Positions 5,947 to 14,376 of a stretch of DNA of 27,355 nucleotides are shown one piece after another; the stretch's first letter is position 1, and each line of letters opens with the position of its first letter. Both the position numbers and the translations under genes were made by a program. The DNA lies in the IMG/VR virus record IMGVR_UViG_3300046542_000011, positions 1 to 27,355 of that record. One strand, written 5' to 3'. Source of the stretch: a virus. Below the pieces are notes generated by a model, which saw only the letters and a list, made by a program, of their open reading frames with translations, was not told the origin of the DNA and did not search any database.

Positions 5947-6072
5947 CTATTTGGACCTTCTCGATTTCGAGAGGGCTATGGCCACTGCTTGTTTCTGAGG
6001 TCTACCCTCTTTCTTAAGCAGTCTGATGTTAGCTGAAACAGCTTTCTGTGACTTACCTTTCTTGAGTGGCAT
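5947..6072 (-). CDS. 41-aa very basic protein ending the late operon
   Basis: Reads [20 protein letters not shown], continues through [14 protein letters not shown] and ends SRRSK. The protein is about one third Lys/Arg. Small proteins with a start like [10 protein letters not shown] and a [12 protein letters not shown] block are common in tailed phages, usually with no assigned role. The ATG overlaps the stop of the 889-aa virion gene (TAATG), and the stop TAG (5947-5949) lies two bases past the stem of the shared terminator. Basic charge suggests nucleic-acid or capsid DNA contact, but this is only inference. The pattern [10 protein letters not shown] is helical and could also bind protein. 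Confidence 0.75.
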   Translation of the reverse strand: MPLKKGKSQKAVSANIRLLKKEGRPQKQAVAIALSKSRRSK

Positions 6073-8741
6073 TATTCACCTGCAAATGCAGTTAGTACTG
6101 CAGAAGGAGTTGTTCCAGAACGTCTCTGTCCTGCGTATGCACCTTGACCAGATGTAGTCGGGAGTGACGCCCATTCTTTAGCTAGGTTGTTGATGAACTG
6201 ATCACCACTGATCTCACCAGCACGATACCTAGACAATCCCCTACGTTCGAGTAGAGCCTGTGCTAGTCTATCCTGTAGTTCAGGTGTGAAGATTTCATCA
6301 CCACTTAGGCCAAGTTCTTTCTTGAGACCACGAAGAGTAGTTCTTATGATTTGGTATCGACCTAGTGCAGAAGAGTTCCACTTGTTGTTAGGATGAGCAA
6401 GCATGTCAGTCTGGAGAGCATCTACGTCATCAAGACTCATGCTAGTGATATCAACATCACCTCCAGTGAAGGCCCCATATCCAAGTGTTTCATTATAACC
6501 CCTGCCTCGGTCAGTCCCCTCAGTTTTACCCAAGAGATTCAGAATTGCAGCTTGACCACCACTGGCACTAGCTTTCTCCAATTCAGGAGCAGTAAAGTTA
6601 ATTGGGGTGAAGGTTACGTTATTATCTCGTTCATCTTTTGGCGTGGTGTTAGATGTCTCACCGATTTCCTTGAAGTTTGTGTCGGACTCAGCAGCATCCA
6701 TCTGACGACCACGTTCTGCAGCGATCTTGCCCAACTTGGAGTCAGGTGCAATCAGACCAGTTCCCTTACGGGGGTCAGGTGCAATGATGTTATCCAAAGA
6801 CTCGTTGAGCCAACCGAAGAAGCCCTGCTTAGGGTCCTTCTGGAGATCAGCAGCAACAGACTGCATGAGAGTCTTGATACCCTCGGTTTCATCTGCACCA
6901 TTAGCTTCGATAATCGGAGCCATGACTGCAAGACCTTGGTTGAAAGCATCCTTAGCCTTGATCGCAGCTTGTAGCTGAAACTTCTGACCAGACATAACAC
7001 CACTGCCAGTTTCGAAGAATCCAAGGTTATTGATCGCCTCTTCGTTGGCTTCAAGGATTACTCGGTTCCTCTGGGGATCATAGTGAGCCCTGAGGTACTT
7101 GGTGTAATCAATGTTCTCCGTCAAGTCAGCAGCAGCCCTACGGAACTCAGGAATCTGCTGGAACTTATCTACTGCAGCAGCAGTGTAAGTAGCCAGAGCC
7201 TTAGGATCATTGAGTGCAGTGATCTCCTTGGTGATCTTCGGATTGAACATCTTGTTGTAGAGCCGGAACCTCTGAGAGGTGCCCTTGGCCCCAACAGAGT
7301 CATCCACGACATCCCAAGTAGCATCGAGGTTATCCCCATACACATTCTGTACAGTGTTAGCCTTGATATCAGGAGTGGCCTCAGGAGCAGTAAGTGTCCC
7401 TACAGCCCCGTCAAGGACCGCTGAGAGCAACTGTTCCTTTTCCTTACCAGTCTTACCCTGAGCAGCGAGAACGTTGCCAGTGACCTGGTTCATGGTCGTC
7501 TTGCCACTTGTAAGTGACTTAGTGATATCCTTCCCAAGAGTCTTGTTGATGAAGGACATACCTCCACCAGCGTTCTCGATAACCATGTCGATGATCTTAT
7601 CTGCACCAGCCTCAGAGATATTCCGTACAGCAGAAGCTACACGAAGGTCGGGGAAGGTTTTGTAGAGATCGGCAGTAGCCTGATCAGTCATCGCCTTGTT
7701 ACGAGCAGCAATCTGAGAGGCAGCATTGATGTTACCAGAGTTCACTAGTTCGATCATAGAGTCGATCTGGGAAAGACCATTCTTGACTTCATCATTAAGT
7801 TCAGAAGAAGAGAAGTTAGAGCCCCAGTCAGATGTCTGGTAGCGCTGTCTCATATCCTGCTCTGCCTTTACACGAATCTGTGCAAGGAAGCCATTAATCT
7901 GTTCCTGTTCTTCAGGTACGATCTTACCATCTGCAAGAGCAGTCTGGAGGAGGTTCTGTACATTCGGAGAGTCAACCCCTGCAGCCTCAGAGCCACCAAC
8001 GATGTAGCCAGAACCAATGGTTCCGAAGAGTTGACCAAGCTGTTGCTTTGCCACTACCTTGTCATTGCTCCGAAGCTTAGTGGTGTCTTCAGAGAGGCGA
8101 ATACGTCCCTGATACTGAGAGACGTTAGCCTTAACTTGGTTACGCATCTCCTGATCAGAGTATTTGTCAGGGTTACTATAGAAGTCAGGATACAGGATAC
8201 CAAGGACCTCAGAGTTTTCTTTAGTCTGAGCCCAGCTATCGAACTTACCCTGTTGGGAAGCCATAGCCTGTTGCTGGTTCTCAATGTTCTGCATAAGAGC
8301 ATTACGGTAGGCATTAGCAGGGTTGACACCAGTTACAGACTGAACAATAGAGTCCACCTGTTTCTCATAGCCAGGATACCGAGAACGAAGCCCCTTTAGC
8401 GTAGAGGCTAGACGCTGGTAGTAGTATTCATTGGTCACATTGCCCTGCATGTGGGCAGCAGCCAGTTTCTGTAGACCTTCCTGAGACTGAGTGAGTTCAG
8501 AGGGCACGGTATCTACATCAAGATTCATTTCTTGATTAATAGACTCGTAGCCATACCTAGCGTCGTTCTCAATCTTACCTTGGACATAGGTATCCGCAGT
8601 CTGCACACCATTACTGATGGCTTCCCCCAACCCAGAGAAGAGGGCTTCAAACGCTTGATTAGGTCCTGTACCTCTTGAGACCCCTAGATTACTAGGAGCC
8701 TGTTGTTCATTAGTCTGGGTTGAAGGATTGAACTCAGCCAC
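6072..8741 (-). CDS. internal virion protein with C-terminal lysozyme/transglycosylase domain
   Basis: An 889-aa ejection protein, probably stored in the head and delivered into the periplasm to open peptidoglycan during DNA entry. Residues 1-700 are Gln/Asn/Ala-rich and mainly helical. The last 159 residues form a muramidase-like domain: [20 protein letters not shown] with likely catalytic Glu741 (codon 6519-6521), [34 protein letters not shown] and LAKEWASLP. These resemble phage lambda-type lytic transglycosylases and COG4678 muramidases. In T7 the transglycosylase is at the N-terminus of gp16, so its place at the C-terminus of a different core protein is notable. The start is GTG, overlapping the TAG of the 1546-aa gene (TAGTG), with GGAG 10 bases upstream. 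Confidence 0.88.
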   Translation of the reverse strand: MAEFNPSTQTNEQQAPSNLGVSRGTGPNQAFEALFSGLGEAISNGVQTADTYVQGKIENDARYGYESINQEMNLDVDTVPSELTQSQEGLQKLAAAHMQGNVTNEYYYQRLASTLKGLRSRYPGYEKQVDSIVQSVTGVNPANAYRNALMQNIENQQQAMASQQGKFDSWAQTKENSEVLGILYPDFYSNPDKYSDQEMRNQVKANVSQYQGRIRLSEDTTKLRSNDKVVAKQQLGQLFGTIGSGYIVGGSEAAGVDSPNVQNLLQTALADGKIVPEEQEQINGFLAQIRVKAEQDMRQRYQTSDWGSNFSSSELNDEVKNGLSQIDSMIELVNSGNINAASQIAARNKAMTDQATADLYKTFPDLRVASAVRNISEAGADKIIDMVIENAGGGMSFINKTLGKDITKSLTSGKTTMNQVTGNVLAAQGKTGKEKEQLLSAVLDGAVGTLTAPEATPDIKANTVQNVYGDNLDATWDVVDDSVGAKGTSQRFRLYNKMFNPKITKEITALNDPKALATYTAAAVDKFQQIPEFRRAAADLTENIDYTKYLRAHYDPQRNRVILEANEEAINNLGFFETGSGVMSGQKFQLQAAIKAKDAFNQGLAVMAPIIEANGADETEGIKTLMQSVAADLQKDPKQGFFGWLNESLDNIIAPDPRKGTGLIAPDSKLGKIAAERGRQMDAAESDTNFKEIGETSNTTPKDERDNNVTFTPINFTAPELEKASASGGQAAILNLLGKTEGTDRGRGYNETLGYGAFTGGDVDITSMSLDDVDALQTDMLAHPNNKWNSSALGRYQIIRTTLRGLKKELGLSGDEIFTPELQDRLAQALLERRGLSRYRAGEISGDQFINNLAKEWASLPTTSGQGAYAGQRRSGTTPSAVLTAFAGE

Positions 8742-11700
8742 TATTCTTGTGCTCCAGTTTCAGAGAAGAGTTTGTATTTCCTGTTATACTCGATTGCTCT
8801 TTCGGCAATGGACTCAGTAACAGGAGTTTCATCAAAGTATCGTTTGTTGATCGAGTGTACCTCTTGTGGGGTCAGATCGTAGGCAATCCTCACAGCATCT
8901 CTACGCTTGGCATAGATGTGGTAGGAGTCCTCATCACCGGCCACTAGGGCACGTACCGCACTTCTATGTGCTTCCTCGAACTGCTTAAGACCAGTCTCTC
9001 TTGTTGCCTTGAGTGACTTGAGTGCAGAGGCAGTAGCAAAGGACTCAGCGACACGTTCAGGTGCCACACCAAGAATGCCTTGTAGGACAGCCTCAGTCTC
9101 CGATACATCCGTCAGATACGTTCCCTTACGAGAGATGTACTTACCAGTGTTCAGAGCGATGTACGTCTTAGCTAGGTTATCAACAGTAGACACGTTACGT
9201 AGTACTGCGAGTAGATCATTCCCTGTGATGTTCTCAACACCTCCACCATACCCAAAGGCATAGCCAAGGTTAGACAGAGAAGAACTGATGTCCATGCCAA
9301 CTCCAAAGGAGGCACCCATCATAGTCTCACCCCAAGTCTTGTCTTCATTCATGAGGTCATACAGAGTAGGTAGACCAGTCGGACCATAGCCCGAGAAGTC
9401 CATCTCTGCACCAGTCATGGATTCAACACCTGTGGCAATAAGACCATCTAGAAGAACATCAGAGATTGGGTAGTTCTCCATATCCACACCAGCTTCTGCC
9501 ATCCAATCCCTTAAGACTTCCTTTGTAGGAATGAAAGGGATACCAGCAGAGACAGCGACACCACCTCCGTAGAGAGTGGACATCGTGGCAAGGAAGCGTA
9601 CCTTCTCGCCCTGAGTTAGTTTCTTGCCAGAGCCTAGCCCACCATCCCAGAGTTGTTCTGCAACACGCATGTTGTAGCCCATGAACTGAGTAGCAACAGA
9701 GTACCAACCCTTCTGCCACTGAGAGTTAGACTCTCTCGTCATGTTCTGGGTAAAGGTCTTTGCTCGGTTAAGGATATTAGCCTCAGCGAACCGATCAAGT
9801 GCCTTAGTCGGGTTAAGTGTCTTCCATTCACGATACGCGGTAGAGTAAGCTACGATACGAGCGCTAAGTTCACCCTGAGTAAAGAACACAGTATGAGTGC
9901 TAGCGATCTTACCTAGTGGGCTGTTCTTGAGACGACCCATAGCCTGTTTCCCAGAGCCCTTGACAGCAACATCATCCATATAAGATGTGTCACCACCGAC
10001 CTTCGAGAAGCCAGACTGTTTCATGGAACGAACCATCTCAAGCCACTCATTCTTCTCCCATCCCATAATCTTCCCGAACTTATTGTGTAGACCACGGATA
10101 ACCGCATCATCCCCAGAGTGGAGAGCAAACCAAGTCGGAGTAAGAGCCCTCATACCGGACCAGCCAGCACGAGGAGAGATTGCTACGGTAGCAGCAATAG
10201 CAGAAGACTGGAGGAAGAGCTGCTTCGTATTCCAGAAGTTAAGTTTAAGGTTAGAGGTAGTTCTACGTAGGAGTGTTTGAACATCCCTAGCAGATGTCCA
10301 GTTGTCGTCTAGGAATGCACGAGCCTTCTCTCCACCGACATCGAACACTTTCGACATCACCTTGTCCCTAAGGACAGATCGGCCAGCGTCCAAGGACTCT
10401 ACTTGTGAGAATAGAGAAAGCGCGGACAACCGGGAGGCTTCAGCCTTATCAATACCGATGTTACTCTTGTACCGAGGGTTCTGAAGGAAGTATCGAGGAT
10501 TAGACTTTAGCTCCATAGGATTTACATCCATCAGGTGTCCAAACTCTTGCATCCAATCATTGGTAGTCTTGATGGCATAATCTTCTAGGACACGAACATC
10601 AAGCATGTTACGAGAGGCAGAAGAAAGAGCTTCGAAGGGAGCGAGAACTGATTCCCACTCTTGCTTGAAGACTGCACCCTTCTCTGTGGTGTAAACGTCC
10701 AAGAGGTTCTCGGAGCGTTCAGTAGTAAATTTAGAGGATGTATCGGCTAGAAGATTACGGTTAGAGCCTTGGTAGTCGTGGTAGTTATCACCCCACAGTT
10801 CCCGGTAACGAGCCACCTCTGAGGACCTCTGCCCCTTTGCAGTAGCGACGATGGGGACATCAAGATCAATAGCCTTGAGCTTTACCTTTTTGATGAAGTC
10901 CCCATAGGAGAACGGAAGGTTCTCATCGATGAACTTGCGTGCACCAGGATCACCATTCTTCACCATGACACGAGCTTGATCCATGATCTTAGCGATCTCA
11001 TCAGCCTGAGCCTTAGTGGGGACAGTAGCAAGGTTGATGTCACCAGTGAGTACCTTGGCACCCTCCATGTCGTCGATCTTACCCTGACGGATATAGAAGT
11101 CATACTTAGGTTCTGCGTGACCACCACCAATGTACCCGAGGGTCTTCATCTTGATGGAGTTACGCTTGAAGTCTTTTATAAGAACATAGGTATTAGACTC
11201 AGCTTCCTGAACGATCTTGTAACCATCAGTCAAGAGCTTCTCGATAAGTGTCTTGTTCTTGTCCCACTTAGCCATCATGTTGGGGAAGTTATTAGTTTCC
11301 GAACCATTCTGGATGATCTTGACACGGAAGGGAATCTTGTCTTCAAGAGGAAGACGATCAACCACCTTACCGATGACATTCTTGATCTGTGGGGGACCTG
11401 AACCATTTGCGGTCTTCTCCACAAACTTATAGGAGAAATCCTCAAGACCCTTGGCAGTCATACGCTTTACCTTATCGGCGTCACGAACGATGTAGTCAAG
11501 GTCAGACAATTGGACATAACGATAATAGGCATCGTATTGGTCTGGTGCCGGGGGCTTCTTAAACTTCTTAAAGAAGGAGTTCTCGAAGTCAGCAGCAGTA
11601 GAGAAGGTCTGTTTAGCAACTCGGTTCTCACGGAACATAGCTTCCATCTCATCGTACCATTGAGCGGACTTACCACGGAATGGCTTGGTCTGCTCGTCTA

Positions 11701-13381
11701 GGATTTGAGATAGATACTCTGTGGTGGCAACAACCTGACCACGAGCCTTGACATTCTGTTCTGCTACAAGGTAGTCAGGGGAACGAAGGGCACGAGCAAA
11801 CTTGTTGTTGAATGTGTTCGGAGTTGCTAGGGTAGTGTCGATAGTAGCATTACGGAAGTCACCAATATCATTGATGGGCTTCTGAACTTCTACGTACCAA
11901 CCACCAAGTTGATCTTGCTTAACTGCAAAGTCATCCGTTTTAATACCGATGTACTTCTCTGCGTAACGTTTAGCAGTAGCTTCATACTTAAAGAAGGAAC
12001 CATCTTGCCTACCGAAACGGACAGCAAGGACAGCAGTATTCGTGATCTTATCTGCACTGGCAGGGATCACATTAGTATCAATAATCTTGTGAGCGTTACT
12101 CGGGAATGCCTGAGTTAGTTCATCGTATCGTTCGGATACAGCAGCAGCTACCTGAGACTCTTCCAGACGATTGATCTGGTTTCCCTCTTGGAGAAGTCCA
12201 AGGACCCCTTCTGCGTTGTTTTGTACCTGTTCAGCAAGACGAGCTTCACCCTCTGCAGTAAGATATTTAGTCCCACCAGTCATCCACTGTTTCGGTGCAA
12301 AGAGTGAAGGAACCTGATCCCCCACCTCTTGGATACGACGTAGTGTAGTGACACCAGAGAAGTCACCAGCGAGCAAGTTCTTAGTCACAGTACCGATGTT
12401 AGCAGCTTTGTTAAAACCTGCTGCAGCGGCTACCTTAGCCACCTGTGTAGGGTTAGTGAGGACTGCCTTACCTGCAGTGGCCATGCCCTTTGCTAGAGAG
12501 GCTACTTTACCAACAGGAACAATAGAAGCTGCATCGAGGACGGTTCCGAGGTTAGCCCACTCTTGGTCAGAAGACGAGTAGCTAGAGACATCAGATGCGA
12601 AAGACATAGCCTCCACCATATTGTCTGCAGCCAGTTCGTCAATAATTGTCTGGAGAGTTTCTTTGAAGTCCTTCGGAGGAAGAGCGTAGAGTTGAGAAAC
12701 TTGTTCTTCACGGTTGTTACCTGACAAGAGAGAGGCAGTAGGAGTTTCAATACGTTCACGGCCTTTGATCGTGGTATACAAAGGAATAAAGCCCTTTGCC
12801 ATGTCAACACCCCAAGAAGCCCAAGACGTGGCCTGGTAACGTGCCCCAGTATTCTGGAGGACATCATTAGCGATCTGAGCCCTTTGCATAGGAGCTTGTA
12901 CACGATCAAGTACATCCATAGCAGCCTGATCATCCTCTTGGAGAGCCTGTTGAGCAACAGCATTCTCTTCGTGAGAAGTCATCAAGTTGGTGTACATGTC
13001 AGAATACTTCTGTTCAAGGACAGTACCAAGGTCAGAAGAGTACAACTCATCTTGTGAGAGAGACTCTATAATACCGAGCTCATCCAAGGAAACAGGAGTC
13101 TGAGGATCACGGTTACTCGCGATCTCACGTAGGATGTCATTACGACGCTGGAGAATTTTAGTGTCTTCGCCAATCTTAAGCATCTCCTGATACTTGCCCT
13201 GATCACCATTAGCGATATCAGAAGATAGTACATCAACACCGGGAGAAGATTGACCTAGAACCAGAGAGAACTTTTCAGCCTTATCTTTTGCGTACTCCGG
13301 GTTATAAATAGTAGCAGGAGCTTCTGGGAAGAGCGTGAGGTTCGGGGAAGTTGCTTCGTCTGATTCAAGAGTCAGTTGCAT
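8741..13381 (-). CDS. giant internal virion (ejection) protein, gp16-like role
   Basis: The largest gene, 1546 aa. It lies just after the gp14-like gene, as T7 gp15/gp16 do, and by size and position should be the large core protein that helps translocate DNA across the cell envelope. It has several hydrophobic or amphipathic stretches: around residues 280-340 (AASIVPVGKVASLAKGMATAG), near the SSAIAATVAISPRAG segment, and STLYGGGVAVSAGIPFIP. These could insert into membranes. No lysozyme active site was recognised in it; that activity seems to have moved to the neighbouring 889-aa protein. The ATG at 13381 has AAGGAAATATA upstream. Function is inferred from context and size. Confidence 0.82.
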   Translation of the reverse strand: MQLTLESDEATSPNLTLFPEAPATIYNPEYAKDKAEKFSLVLGQSSPGVDVLSSDIANGDQGKYQEMLKIGEDTKILQRRNDILREIASNRDPQTPVSLDELGIIESLSQDELYSSDLGTVLEQKYSDMYTNLMTSHEENAVAQQALQEDDQAAMDVLDRVQAPMQRAQIANDVLQNTGARYQATSWASWGVDMAKGFIPLYTTIKGRERIETPTASLLSGNNREEQVSQLYALPPKDFKETLQTIIDELAADNMVEAMSFASDVSSYSSSDQEWANLGTVLDAASIVPVGKVASLAKGMATAGKAVLTNPTQVAKVAAAAGFNKAANIGTVTKNLLAGDFSGVTTLRRIQEVGDQVPSLFAPKQWMTGGTKYLTAEGEARLAEQVQNNAEGVLGLLQEGNQINRLEESQVAAAVSERYDELTQAFPSNAHKIIDTNVIPASADKITNTAVLAVRFGRQDGSFFKYEATAKRYAEKYIGIKTDDFAVKQDQLGGWYVEVQKPINDIGDFRNATIDTTLATPNTFNNKFARALRSPDYLVAEQNVKARGQVVATTEYLSQILDEQTKPFRGKSAQWYDEMEAMFRENRVAKQTFSTAADFENSFFKKFKKPPAPDQYDAYYRYVQLSDLDYIVRDADKVKRMTAKGLEDFSYKFVEKTANGSGPPQIKNVIGKVVDRLPLEDKIPFRVKIIQNGSETNNFPNMMAKWDKNKTLIEKLLTDGYKIVQEAESNTYVLIKDFKRNSIKMKTLGYIGGGHAEPKYDFYIRQGKIDDMEGAKVLTGDINLATVPTKAQADEIAKIMDQARVMVKNGDPGARKFIDENLPFSYGDFIKKVKLKAIDLDVPIVATAKGQRSSEVARYRELWGDNYHDYQGSNRNLLADTSSKFTTERSENLLDVYTTEKGAVFKQEWESVLAPFEALSSASRNMLDVRVLEDYAIKTTNDWMQEFGHLMDVNPMELKSNPRYFLQNPRYKSNIGIDKAEASRLSALSLFSQVESLDAGRSVLRDKVMSKVFDVGGEKARAFLDDNWTSARDVQTLLRRTTSNLKLNFWNTKQLFLQSSAIAATVAISPRAGWSGMRALTPTWFALHSGDDAVIRGLHNKFGKIMGWEKNEWLEMVRSMKQSGFSKVGGDTSYMDDVAVKGSGKQAMGRLKNSPLGKIASTHTVFFTQGELSARIVAYSTAYREWKTLNPTKALDRFAEANILNRAKTFTQNMTRESNSQWQKGWYSVATQFMGYNMRVAEQLWDGGLGSGKKLTQGEKVRFLATMSTLYGGGVAVSAGIPFIPTKEVLRDWMAEAGVDMENYPISDVLLDGLIATGVESMTGAEMDFSGYGPTGLPTLYDLMNEDKTWGETMMGASFGVGMDISSSLSNLGYAFGYGGGVENITGNDLLAVLRNVSTVDNLAKTYIALNTGKYISRKGTYLTDVSETEAVLQGILGVAPERVAESFATASALKSLKATRETGLKQFEEAHRSAVRALVAGDEDSYHIYAKRRDAVRIAYDLTPQEVHSINKRYFDETPVTESIAERAIEYNRKYKLFSETGAQE

Positions 13382-13393
13382 TATATTTCCTTA

Positions 13394-13930
13394 TTAAGCG
13401 AAGAGATAAGCACCAAGTCGTCCAATTTCCTGCTGGTTCTTTACGAGAGCACCACCAAGAGAAGAGATGCCAGAACCTACAGACTGCTGAGTCTGTGCCT
13501 GAGAGATACGACGATTGACACCAAACATTTGAGTACCAGTGTCTTGGTTCTGATTGACAGCAAGGGTAGAAGTACCTGCTTCATTCTGTACCTGAGCGAG
13601 ACCACCTTGTAGACCAGAACCCTGTGCAGCACCCTGACGAGCGATAAGAGCTTGCCTCATGATCTGACGTCGAGACCTAGTAGCCTCAAGGTCCATCTGA
13701 GCCTTACGCATGTCCTCTGCCGTCTGTTGGGCAGCAGCAGCCTTACTGGCACCGGACATCTGTTGTACAGTACCCACTAGCCCAGCAGCAGTGCCAACCG
13801 CTCCAGCAAGCCCTGAGAGCCCTGTAGCAGCACCACCTGCAGCGGCAGCACCACCTGCAGCGGCAGCGGCACCTGTACCTGCGGCAGCAGTACCACCTAG
13901 TGCAGCAAGAAGAGATGAGAATATAGCCAT
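13394..13930 (-). CDS. internal virion protein, gp14-like
   Basis: 178 aa. The first 55 residues are almost entirely Ala/Gly with a few Thr/Ser (AAAGTGAAAAAGGAAAAGG), giving a long hydrophobic helix suited to membrane insertion. A Gln/Arg-rich helical part follows (RKAQMDLEATRSRRQIMRQ), then a Gln/Gly tail. Small proteins of this composition immediately before the giant ejection proteins play the T7 gp14 role, forming the outer-membrane end of the DNA channel. The start overlaps the GNAT stop (TAATG). The Ala/Gly region contains a perfect 18-bp tandem duplication. Sequence identity to gp14 was not tested; gene order and composition support the call. Confidence 0.78.
   Translation of the reverse strand: MAIFSSLLAALGGTAAAGTGAAAAAGGAAAAGGAATGLSGLAGAVGTAAGLVGTVQQMSGASKAAAAQQTAEDMRKAQMDLEATRSRRQIMRQALIARQGAAQGSGLQGGLAQVQNEAGTSTLAVNQNQDTGTQMFGVNRRISQAQTQQSVGSGISSLGGALVKNQQEIGRLGAYLFA
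13827..13862. repeat. 18-bp perfect tandem duplication in the Ala/Gly coding region
   Basis: Two exact adjacent copies of GCAGCACCACCTGCAGCG (13827-13844 and 13845-13862), followed by a degenerate third copy. In the - strand gene they encode a repeated Ala/Gly hexapeptide. The unit is a multiple of three, so copy-number change would keep the frame. Confidence 0.85.
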
Positions 13931-14376
13931 TATGTTATGTCCTTAATGTAGCTTCTCTCGGCTGGTCTGTACCCCTGCTTCTCATAGAAGGCAGCAAGGT
14001 TGGTTACATCATCGAGCATGGCCATCTGTTTAATCTTAGCCCCCACTCGGAGTGCCCAATCTTCATACGCCTTAAAGAGCAGGAGAGAGTCCCTTGACCC
14101 ACGCTTGTCTTCATCCACCCACCAAGCAAGCTCTGTGGCCACTCGGTCAAATGAGAAGGGCAATGAGTCGGAATAACCAATGATCATCCCATGGGGCCTC
14201 TCTCCTGTAGCAAGGATAATGACCAGAGATTTTTTGTCTCCAGCTAAGTAGCTCTTAAAGAGTCCATTACACTTTTCCTCGCTAAACTCTAAGGAGCTGT
14301 AGGGTGATGCCTCATGGAAAGCTTTTGCCATCCTGATGACATCATTGTAGTCAGAAGCTTCTGCTAGTTTCAACAT
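13930..14376 (-). CDS. GNAT-family N-acetyltransferase
   Basis: Predicted acetyl-CoA-dependent acyl transferase of 148 aa. Visible: N-terminal LKLAEASDYNDVIRMAKAFHE, central strand GMIIGYSD, ELAWWVDEDKRGSRDSLLL (the acetyl-CoA pyrophosphate loop, with RGS in place of the common RGxG), then EDWALRVGAKIKQMAMLDD and FYEKQGYRPAERSYIK. That is the standard GNAT strand-loop-helix order. Acetyltransferases of this type recur between tail tube and internal virion genes of T7-like podoviruses, where their target is unknown; they may modify a virion or host protein. ATG overlaps the nozzle gene stop (TAATG). The family is firm, the target is not known. Confidence 0.86.
   Translation of the reverse strand: MLKLAEASDYNDVIRMAKAFHEASPYSSLEFSEEKCNGLFKSYLAGDKKSLVIILATGERPHGMIIGYSDSLPFSFDRVATELAWWVDEDKRGSRDSLLLFKAYEDWALRVGAKIKQMAMLDDVTNLAAFYEKQGYRPAERSYIKDIT

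Noticed and set aside
5891-6072. Promoter in the convergent junction
   Set aside because: Both operons end there and the sequence is mostly the 41-aa gene and the terminator. No sigma-70-like or T7-type promoter was recognised.
6393-6974. 193-codon open frame antisense to the 889-aa virion gene
   Set aside because: Composition and position are those of a shadow frame. No ribosome site, no recognised domain.
12502-12963. 153-codon frame in another reading frame of the 1546-aa gene
   Set aside because: Leu/Arg/Ser-rich shadow typical of a frame shift of a real gene; the main frame is continuous.
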